Source of the DNA: an uncultured Bacteroidales bacterium
GTDB taxonomy: Bacteria; Bacteroidota; Bacteroidia; Bacteroidales; UBA932
NCBI GenBank assembly: GCA_946187365.1
Contig: CAMHRD010000026.1
Coordinates: 1-9,003, forward strand
Direction of reading: 5' to 3'
Length of the DNA stretch: 9,003 nt
Each line of letters begins with the position of its first letter. Position 1 is the stretch's first letter. Shown one piece after another: positions 1 to 6,173 of this stretch. The notes beneath the pieces were generated by a model. That model searched no databases and had not been told where the DNA came from. It was given only the letters and a program-made list of their open reading frames with translations. A program made the translations under genes and the position numbers.

Positions 1-146
1 ACTCTGCGGCCTGCGCCCGCAACGCCCCTTCTTTCAGCCCTTCTCCCCATAGTTAAACCTCTCTCCTTCCTGGACTTTTTGAGCCTTAAAAAGGCCGCTT
101 TTGTTCCTTTTCCGCCCCTGTTCCTTTTTGAATTCTTTCTGCTCAT
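1..146 (-). CDS. Start of an unidentified, strongly basic protein (C-terminal part beyond the left edge)
   Basis: Reading the minus strand from an ATG at 146 to the window edge gives 48 complete codons without a stop. Roughly 40 percent of the residues are Lys or Arg, and the opening (MSRKNSKRNRGGKGTK) has no hydrophobic signal segment. Such basic, disordered starts are common in RNA- or ribosome-associated proteins, but that is only a guess and I do not recognise the family. A second in-frame ATG at 50 (MGRRAERRG) follows a purine-rich GGAGAGAGG and is an alternative start. Support for a real gene is the TAAATTTG promoter box at 168-175, about 20 bases upstream, and the secDF terminator that isolates it. 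The opposite strand is also open across 1-165 but gives only a pyrimidine-rich, low-complexity reading. Most of the gene is missing, so confidence is moderate. Confidence 0.5.
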   Translation of the reverse strand, partial: MSRKNSKRNRGGKGTKAAFLRLKKSRKERGLTMGRRAERRGVAGAGRR

Positions 147-167
147 AAAATTTTTGCTATAACCCTA

Positions 168-195
168 CAAATTTATAAAAAATAGCCGTAACCAA
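168..195 (-). promoter_or_regulatory. Bacteroidota-type promoter for the partial left-edge gene
   Basis: On the minus strand, bases 175-168 read TAAATTTG, an exact match to the Bacteroidota -7 consensus TAnnTTTG and identical to the proposed secDF -7 box. The upstream element is weak: TTGG at 195-192 lies only 16 bases away, shorter than the usual 19-21. Transcription would start a few bases before the ATG at 146, leaving a leader of about 15 bases. The position just after the secDF terminator supports an independent promoter. Confidence 0.45.
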
Positions 196-211
196 GCGGC
201 TTGTTTTACCT

Positions 212-249
212 AAAAAAAGAGGGGGTGGCCGCAAAGCCATCCCCCTCTT
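212..249 (-). terminator. Rho-independent terminator of secDF
   Basis: Bases 217-229 and 236-249 form a 13-bp stem with one bulged base (240) and a six-base loop. The core is AAGAGGGGG paired with CCCCCTCTT. Read on the minus strand, the hairpin starts 17 bases after the secDF stop codon and runs into a stretch of seven U (218-212). This is a textbook intrinsic terminator in the minus direction. On the plus strand the hairpin is followed by TAAAACCG with no U-tract, so it should act only for secDF. Confidence 0.93.
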
Positions 250-266
250 AAAACCGAGTCTCAACT

Positions 267-3200
267 CTACTTTTTCTCTACCTTCTCAACCTTCTTTTTG
301 TTGATGTCGTACATGATTGGAGTTGCAACGAATACAGATGAGAATGTACCCACAATAACGCCTATTGCAAGAGCCACTGCAAATCCGCGGATGGTGTCAC
401 CGCCAAAGATTGCAATTGCCAGCAATACAACCAATGTTGTACCTGAAGTGTTGAAAGTTCTTGCCAGTGTGCTGTTTACAGCGCCGTTAATATTCTCCTT
501 AAGAGATCTCTTTGGGTAGAGTTTCTTGTACTCACGGATACGGTCAAAGATAACCACGGTATCATTAATTGAGTAACCAATGATTGTCAGAACCGCAGCA
601 ATGAATGTCTGATCTACATCCAGTGAGAACGGCAGGATTCCGGTGAATATTGAGTAGAAGCCTATTACAATGATTGCATCGTGTGCCAATGCGGCAATAC
701 CGCCGGCACCCCAGGACCAGTTGGAGAAACGTCCTGCAATGTAGAGGAAGATGGCAATCAACGCAATAATAACTGCATACGTACCCTTTCTCTTCATGTC
801 ATTTGCAATGGTAGGACCAACCTTGTCTGAACTTACAATTCCGTTAGGGTTATCTACGGTTGTTGTAAACTGCTCCTGAGTAAGCGGAGTCTCAAAGAAG
901 CCTTTCAAAGCGTTGTAGAGTTTGCCCTCTACCTCCTGATCAACCTCCTGAGAATTGTCGTTAATCTTGTACTTGGTGGTTACCTTCATCTGGCTGCCTG
1001 AACCAAACTGCTTAACCTCAACGCTCTCACCAAACTCGGCGGTTGCTGCCTTACGAACATCGTCTGCAGAAACCATCTTGTCAAATCTCATTACGTAGGT
1101 ACGGCCTCCGGTGAAATCTACACCGTAGGTAAAGCCCTTTGTAAAGATGAAACCAAGGCAGGTGATAATAACTGCAAGAGCAATTACGTATGTTGTCTTC
1201 CTCAGACCAATGAAGTCTATCTTTGTATTGGTAAGGAAGTTGCGGGTTGCTTTGCCCTCAAATGTAATGTTCTTGTTTCTGGAAAGACGACCCTCAAAGT
1301 ACAATCTTGTAATGAAGATTGAGGTGATGAGTGAGGTGATGATACCAAGAATCAAAGTAGTTGCGAATCCCTGAATAGGACCTGTACCGAATACTGCAAG
1401 TACAATACCTACAATGATGGTGGTTAAGTTACCGTCCAAAATTGCAGAGTAAGCGTTGCTGTAACCGTCCTTAATAGCAAGGCGGAGCTGCTTACCGCTT
1501 CTGAGTTCCTCTTTAATACGCTCGTAGATAATGACGTTGGAGTCTACCGCCATACCCAGGGTAAGTACCAGACCGGCAATACCAGGGAGTGTAAGTACCG
1601 CACCCATTGAAACGAGAGATCCAAGAAGGAATACCACGTTACAAATCAGAGCAATACAAGCAGCAACTCCTGCGCCTCTGTAGAAGAAGAGCATATAAAG
1701 CAGAACCAGTATGAATGCAATCAGGAATGAAATCATACCTGAATTGATAGACTCCTGTCCGAGTGAAGGACCTACAACCTGCTCCTGAAGAATGGTTGCC
1801 GGTGCAGGAAGTTTACCGGATTTGAGAACGTTTGCAAGGTCTGTTGCCTCATCAATGGTGAAACGTCCGTCAATCAGAGAGTTACCGCCGGTAATCTCAT
1901 TCTTTACGGTTGGGTAGGAGTAAGCCATTCCGTCCAATACAACGGCAATGCTTCTCTTAATGTTGTCTGCGGTAAGTCTTGCCCAGGTCTTTGCACCCTC
2001 AGGGTTCATAGACATGCTTACGCCAGGAAGTCCGCCGCTCTGCTGGTAAGAGATGCTTGCATCTGTAATGCAGCTTCCGTCCAGAGGAGCCTTACCGTCT
2101 CTGGATGAGTTCTTTATGGCTATCAGAGCGTAGTAAGTATCTGCCTCGTCTACAGGCTTAACTGTCCACATAGGAACCAGATCTGCAGGAAGGATAGCCT
2201 TAACCTGAGGCATGCTCAGATACTTGTTAATCATTGCAGTATCCTTGTAGTGAGCACGTCCCATCTCAGGACCAGGAGCAATCTGTCCCTGGTAAGCCTG
2301 AGGACGGAGGAGGTAAAGCAGTGGATGCTGTTTTGCAAAGGCAACCTCATCCTGTGAAAGTGAGTCAGTTGCACTAATCTCCTGCTTAATCATCTCCGCA
2401 ATATTGGTGGAGTCTTTGGTAACTGCTACGCTGTCCTCAACGGCAGCCTCAGCAGCGTTCATATCTCTGAGCAAAGCGTCTGCCTGTGCAAGAGCACCGT
2501 AAACCTCGCTGCCCTCAAATGTTGGCCAGAACTCCAATGAAGCAGTTCCCTGGAGAAGTTTTCTAACACGCTCAGGCTCCTTAACACCAGGAAGTTCCAC
2601 AAGAATTCTTCCGGAGTTTCCGAGTTTCTGAATGTTAGGAGAGGTAACTCCAAAACGGTCAATACGGCTGCGGAGCACGTTGAATGAGTTGGAGATTGCA
2701 CTCTCTGCCTCCTTGCGGATGATTGAGATAACCTCATCATTTGAAGTCTCTGGAGTGATTCTGTCTCTCATCTCGTAGGTTCCAAAGATGGTGGAGAGTC
2801 TCTGGGTAGGAGCAACCTCTTCCCAAGCCTGCTTGAAGAGGGTGATAAAGTCCTGACGGCTAGTCACTTCTCTCTCGGTTGCAAGGTTGAGGGCCTTTGT
2901 AAACTCCTCGCTCTGGTTATTGTTGGCAAGAGCCTTGACCAAATCCCTGAGCTGAACCTGCATCATCACGTTCATACCTCCCTTCAGGTCCAAACCAAGT
3001 TTGATCTCCTTCTCTTTTACATCCTTGTAAGTGTATCCGAGATAGACCTTCTTTGCTGTGATTGAATCTAGGTAATATCTGTTTTTAACTTTCTGAAGTG
3101 AGTCTAGATAGAAAGCCTTGTTCAGGTCTGACACCTGTGCAAATTCCGGCTTATTCTTCTCTATCTCAACAGCTTTGGCTGCAAACGCCTCCGCCTTCTT

Positions 3201-3296
3201 CTCCTGATTTCTGGTAACGAACGTGAATGACAGCTGGTACAGACACGCAAGCGCAATCAGGATTGCCAATGCTCTAAAGAGTCCTTTGTTTTGCAT
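267..3296 (-). CDS. secDF: Fused protein translocase subunit SecDF
   Basis: This is the accessory membrane component of the Sec pathway, which uses the proton gradient to pull exported proteins out of SecYEG on the periplasmic side. The 1009-residue protein is SecD and SecF joined by a linker near residues 671-700. In the SecD half, TM1 is at about 8-27, the LGLDLKGG motif at 100-107, the P1 periplasmic domain at about 110-505, and five membrane helices between about 518 and 665. TM4 carries GMAVDSNVIIYERIKEE with the proton-path aspartate D585. The SecF half has a first helix at about 701-720, YGVDFTGG at 724-731, a short P4 domain, and GYSINDTVVIFDRIRE with D912. About 1000 residues is usual for fused SecDF in Bacteroidota. 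The start ATG has no Shine-Dalgarno sequence, as is normal in this phylum. It is flanked by its own promoter and a strong terminator, so it is probably monocistronic. Confidence 0.98.
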   Translation of the reverse strand: MQNKGLFRALAILIALACLYQLSFTFVTRNQEKKAEAFAAKAVEIEKNKPEFAQVSDLNKAFYLDSLQKVKNRYYLDSITAKKVYLGYTYKDVKEKEIKLGLDLKGGMNVMMQVQLRDLVKALANNNQSEEFTKALNLATEREVTSRQDFITLFKQAWEEVAPTQRLSTIFGTYEMRDRITPETSNDEVISIIRKEAESAISNSFNVLRSRIDRFGVTSPNIQKLGNSGRILVELPGVKEPERVRKLLQGTASLEFWPTFEGSEVYGALAQADALLRDMNAAEAAVEDSVAVTKDSTNIAEMIKQEISATDSLSQDEVAFAKQHPLLYLLRPQAYQGQIAPGPEMGRAHYKDTAMINKYLSMPQVKAILPADLVPMWTVKPVDEADTYYALIAIKNSSRDGKAPLDGSCITDASISYQQSGGLPGVSMSMNPEGAKTWARLTADNIKRSIAVVLDGMAYSYPTVKNEITGGNSLIDGRFTIDEATDLANVLKSGKLPAPATILQEQVVGPSLGQESINSGMISFLIAFILVLLYMLFFYRGAGVAACIALICNVVFLLGSLVSMGAVLTLPGIAGLVLTLGMAVDSNVIIYERIKEELRSGKQLRLAIKDGYSNAYSAILDGNLTTIIVGIVLAVFGTGPIQGFATTLILGIITSLITSIFITRLYFEGRLSRNKNITFEGKATRNFLTNTKIDFIGLRKTTYVIALAVIITCLGFIFTKGFTYGVDFTGGRTYVMRFDKMVSADDVRKAATAEFGESVEVKQFGSGSQMKVTTKYKINDNSQEVDQEVEGKLYNALKGFFETPLTQEQFTTTVDNPNGIVSSDKVGPTIANDMKRKGTYAVIIALIAIFLYIAGRFSNWSWGAGGIAALAHDAIIVIGFYSIFTGILPFSLDVDQTFIAAVLTIIGYSINDTVVIFDRIREYKKLYPKRSLKENINGAVNSTLARTFNTSGTTLVVLLAIAIFGGDTIRGFAVALAIGVIVGTFSSVFVATPIMYDINKKKVEKVEKK

Positions 3297-3325
3297 TTTT
3301 TAATTACAGTTTTGATAATAGGCCG

Positions 3326-3356
3326 CAAATTTACAATTTTTTCGTAAAAAATAAAC
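3326..3356 (-). promoter_or_regulatory. secDF promoter (Bacteroidota sigma type)
   Basis: On the minus strand, bases 3333-3326 read TAAATTTG, an exact match to the TAnnTTTG -7 consensus. A GTTTA element at 3356-3352 lies 18-19 bases upstream as a -33 box. The expected start is about 24 bases ahead of the secDF ATG. The -33 region lies inside the spacer of the divergent operon promoter, so the two promoters physically overlap. Confidence 0.6.
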
Positions 3357-3371
3357 TATTTCATACCTTTG
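3341..3371 (+). promoter_or_regulatory. Promoter of the four-gene envelope operon
   Basis: TACCTTTG at 3364-3371 matches the Bacteroidota -7 consensus TAnnTTTG exactly. TTCG at 3341-3344, within a run of T, lies 19 bases upstream and is a near match to the TTTG -33 box. The predicted transcript begins near 3377 and has a leader of about 30 bases before the ATG at 3410. It is divergent from, and interleaved with, the secDF promoter. Confidence 0.65.
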
Positions 3372-3375
3372 TTAC

Positions 3376-3400
3376 AGCCATTTGGCTCCCTTTTGAAAAG
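3376..3400. repeat. Two adjacent short palindromes in the operon leader
   Basis: AGCCA-TT-TGGCT at 3376-3387 and CTTTT-G-AAAAG at 3390-3400 are both perfect inverted repeats, two bases apart, between the -7 box and the start codon of the operon. The loops are too short for good RNA hairpins, so a protein-binding site is the more natural reading. Both are short enough to be chance, and no regulator is visible in the window. Confidence 0.3.
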
Positions 3401-3409
3401 AGCAAAGAG

Positions 3410-5410
3410 ATGAATAAAATTATCGCGATGATGATTTTGCCCGTTGTGGCCCTTCTTTTAACCACACCGGCAAAGGCACAGAACAATCAGAAGGCACAGC
3501 AAAAAGAGAGAGTTGCAGACTCCCTCTACAGAAGTTACAACTTTGCTGAGGCCCTCACCATATATGAAGAGTTGGCCGCAAAGGCAGAGCCGGCAGAAAA
3601 GAGGGCTCTGGATATGAAGATTATCTGCTGCCAGAACGGAGAAGAGATGCTGAAGTTTGTCTCCGAGCCAACCGTAGTTACCCGTAAGACCATGGATAAG
3701 AGGGATTTCTTCCTCTACTATCCCAACATAAACATTGCCGGCGGATTCATTCACGCGCCGGAGGGGCTCAACACCACCAGTGACACCCTTTACCTTGCAA
3801 ACAACACCAACACCCTCTATTACAGTGCAAAAGAAGTTAATGGGAGTTGGAACATATACAGAACGGTTAAGGGTGCGGACGGTGTCTGGAGCATCCCTCA
3901 AAAACTCTCCGGCAACATCTCCACCGCGGGCAACGAGCTTTTTCCTTTTGTCTCTCCAGACGGTAAAAAGTTCTACTTCTCCTCCAACGGCCACTCCGGT
4001 GCGGGCGGGTATGACCTTTACGTCTGCTCTTGGGATGAAGAGAAGAAGGATTGGGGGCCGGCGCAGAATATGGGCTTCCCTTACTCCTCCCCCGGAGATG
4101 ACCTCTTTTTCTATGTAACTCCCGATAGCCGTTACGCAGCCTTCTCCTCCACCCGCCTTCTGGATAATCCCAACTCTCCGCTTTACAGCACAACCATGAT
4201 AGTTACATACGTTGTTGATTACCAGCCGGATCCCATTACCAAAGCTCTATCTGCAAAAGAGGCTGCCAACATTGCACGCTTAAGGGGTGCCGTAAGAACC
4301 ACCACAGACAAGGAGAGAGATTCCATCACCAACGCAGAGATTAATAAAGCCCTCAAAGAGGTAGACCAGACAAAAGTCAACTCCCCTATGGATTCTGCAA
4401 CTGTTGTAAAGACACAGAATTACACCAGAGAGAGCGTACGTTGCAGAAACCTCAAAAAGAGGGAGAAGCAGATGGTTGCCCGGCAGCAGGGCACCCGCGA
4501 ACTTTACACGGAAGTAGAAGAGAGGCTTCGTGCAACAGAAGACTCCGTTATGGTGCAGATAAGAAAAGACTCCATTGCCAAAATCACCAAAATCATAACA
4601 GATGACGAGAACGCCCTTCTTGCTCTGCGCCAGCAGATTAGAGAGAGTGAGATAACCATCAGGAAAATGGAGGAGGAGTTCTTCAACTCCGGCGTGGTTG
4701 TTCCGTCCAGCAGAGATATTGAACTGGGTGAAGAGTTCAACGCGCAGGAAGAAGATGAAGAGGATGAAGACTTTAACCCATCCAACCTGCTCAATGACAG
4801 GGCAAAAGTTACAGATATAGAAAACTTCAATCTGCAGCGTCCAAAGAAAGACCTTACCTTCAAGATTTTAAAGAAGGGGTGGCTTGCTGAATGGGAAGAT
4901 TTACCGGATGGCATTATCTATCAGATCCGTTTTATGAGTTCGGTAAAGCCGGCCAACGTTGCAAGTTTCAAGGGGCTCTCCCCTGTCTTTGAAAAGGAGC
5001 AGAACGGCCGTTACGTCTATAGCGCAGGTGCTTTTACCAAATATTCAGAGGCCCAGAAGCAGCTCTCCAAGGTTAAAAAACTCTTCTCTACCTCACAGAT
5101 TACAGCCCTCAAGGATGGCAAGGCCTATCCGCTGGCAACCGCCAGAAAGGAAGAGTCACAGGCTGCCAAGAAATCCAAGGCAGAGCCGGCAGGAGCATAT
5201 AACGTAGTAATCAGCGGATTGGAGCGTTTACCTGAAGTTTTACTTCACACCATCAAATCTGCCACCGGCAAGGATATGGCAAAGGTTACCTCAGCAGAAG
5301 GTACCAAATATATAGTTGGCCCCTTCTCTTCCAAAGAAGAGGCAGATTCTGTAGCAAAGAAACTGGAAGAGACCAACTCCGGCAAAATTTCCGTAGAACA
5401 GGTTTTATAA
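3410..5410 (+). CDS. Secreted TPR/PD40 beta-propeller, coiled-coil and double SPOR-like protein
   Basis: A signal peptide (residues 1-23, cleavage after AKA, no lipobox) sends this 666-residue protein to the periplasm. A TPR-like helical pair follows (about 33-60, with YNFAEALTIYEEL). Two clear PD40-type propeller strands are at about 174-206 (FPFVSPDGKKFYFSSN) and 228-250 (LFFYVTPDSRYAAFSSTR). Residues 280-425 are charged and predicted helical or coiled coil, followed by a very acidic stretch at 447-455. The C-terminus has two similar segments, about 503-572 and 597-666, each with beta-alpha-beta character and a glycine-aromatic turn (YVYSAGAFTKYSEAQ; YIVGPFSSKEEAD) typical of SPOR domains, which bind denuded peptidoglycan. 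TPR plus PD40 recalls PorE-type envelope proteins of Bacteroidota, but the OmpA-like wall-binding domain is absent and SPOR-like repeats stand in its place. It is first in the operon. The start is supported by the signal peptide and a purine-rich AAAGAG directly before the ATG. Function unproven. Confidence 0.85.
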   Translation: MNKIIAMMILPVVALLLTTPAKAQNNQKAQQKERVADSLYRSYNFAEALTIYEELAAKAEPAEKRALDMKIICCQNGEEMLKFVSEPTVVTRKTMDKRDFFLYYPNINIAGGFIHAPEGLNTTSDTLYLANNTNTLYYSAKEVNGSWNIYRTVKGADGVWSIPQKLSGNISTAGNELFPFVSPDGKKFYFSSNGHSGAGGYDLYVCSWDEEKKDWGPAQNMGFPYSSPGDDLFFYVTPDSRYAAFSSTRLLDNPNSPLYSTTMIVTYVVDYQPDPITKALSAKEAANIARLRGAVRTTTDKERDSITNAEINKALKEVDQTKVNSPMDSATVVKTQNYTRESVRCRNLKKREKQMVARQQGTRELYTEVEERLRATEDSVMVQIRKDSIAKITKIITDDENALLALRQQIRESEITIRKMEEEFFNSGVVVPSSRDIELGEEFNAQEEDEEDEDFNPSNLLNDRAKVTDIENFNLQRPKKDLTFKILKKGWLAEWEDLPDGIIYQIRFMSSVKPANVASFKGLSPVFEKEQNGRYVYSAGAFTKYSEAQKQLSKVKKLFSTSQITALKDGKAYPLATARKEESQAAKKSKAEPAGAYNVVISGLERLPEVLLHTIKSATGKDMAKVTSAEGTKYIVGPFSSKEEADSVAKKLEETNSGKISVEQVL

Positions 5411-5422
5411 AGATTGCAGATT

Positions 5423-6166
5423 ATGAATACCAACGTAAAGATTCCATCTTCCTGGAAGCAGTTCCTGCTCTCGCTTCTGGCCACCACCATATCTATTGCC
5501 ATCACATTCGGCACCGCCGCCCTTATAGAGCACAACAAGAAAAAGAATGAGAAACGCCAGATTGTAATGATGGTGATGTATGATATGTACACATCGTTGA
5601 AATCAATTGAAAAGGCAGACTCCTCCATCCGGCAGTCTATGGAGATTCAGAAGCAGCTGGCTGAAGATACCACGCAGTTCAACAATATAACTATGGCACG
5701 AATGGGACGTCTGATTCCAAATATTGAATATACAGAGACAATAGAGCACATTTTTTCCTCCAATATTGAAACTATCAACACGGTGAGCAATGTGTTGTTT
5801 ACTGAGAGTGTTGCCTCACTCTATCTGATGCGCCATAATTACAAAACTATGATTTGTGACGCTGTTCAGCAAGAATTGCAGCAGAATATAGCCTTCTCCA
5901 CCGCAAGGGGTATTCTGGATTTTGATTATACGCAGCACGCCCTGTTGAGCTGCAGTTTCTTAAAGGGTATGCAGAATCTGTTTGCTCAAAGCAAGCAGAT
6001 GATGAAGGTAACAGACAATGAGATAGAGGCTTACAGTAAAGAGAGATTCAAGATAGAAAAAAGTCTGGAAGAAGATGATGAATTGGTTGAGGAAATAAAC
6101 AAAATCATAGAACTTCAAAGAAGCATAGACGCCTCTGCCGCAAAACTGAAAGGTCCTAAAAAATAG
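5423..6166 (+). CDS. Small single-pass membrane protein of unknown function
   Basis: From the ATG at 5423 the protein has 247 residues. A TTG at 5414 would add three residues but is a poorer start. One hydrophobic segment (about residues 11-33) is followed by a dense basic patch, HNKKKNEKRQ, which by the positive-inside rule places the long C-terminal part in the cytoplasm. The rest is mostly helical and ends in a charged, coiled-coil-like stretch (about 195-247). No catalytic motif is visible. An N-terminal helix followed by a basic patch and a helical domain recalls the uncharacterised DUF6090-type proteins of Bacteroidota, but I could not confirm this. It begins 12 bases after the SPOR-like gene and ends 7 bases before the lipoprotein gene, so co-transcription is near certain. 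No Shine-Dalgarno sequence is seen. Confidence 0.8.
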   Translation: MNTNVKIPSSWKQFLLSLLATTISIAITFGTAALIEHNKKKNEKRQIVMMVMYDMYTSLKSIEKADSSIRQSMEIQKQLAEDTTQFNNITMARMGRLIPNIEYTETIEHIFSSNIETINTVSNVLFTESVASLYLMRHNYKTMICDAVQQELQQNIAFSTARGILDFDYTQHALLSCSFLKGMQNLFAQSKQMMKVTDNEIEAYSKERFKIEKSLEEDDELVEEINKIIELQRSIDASAAKLKGPKK

Positions 6167-6173
6167 ATGCCGG

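Noticed and set aside
1..165. Plus-strand open frame from the window edge to a stop at 163-165
   Set aside because: It encodes a Leu/Phe/Pro-rich, low-complexity string typical of the complement of a purine-rich coding strand. The minus-strand frame has a start codon and a promoter box and is the better explanation.
184..203. Small inverted repeats AGCCG/CGGCT and CAAGC-G-GCTTG
   Set aside because: They have only 5-bp arms, overlap each other and have no U-tract. They could touch the -33 region of the left-edge gene but are too short to support a feature.
1050..2520. Large P1 region of SecDF as a possible novel insertion
   Set aside because: Residues about 260-405 are Ala/Asp/Glu-rich and look like an insertion, but fused SecDF proteins of Bacteroidota are usually about 1000 residues long, so this is most likely the ordinary variable P1 head region.
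3738..3761. CCGGCG/CGCCGG inverted repeat inside the PD40 gene
   Set aside because: It has 6-bp GC arms with a 12-base loop in GC-rich codons. This is expected by chance and has no special position.
3458..4193. Long open frames on both strands overlapping the PD40 gene
   Set aside because: They lie wholly within the confident 666-residue gene, have no domain-like sequence or start signals, and are explained by its codon composition.
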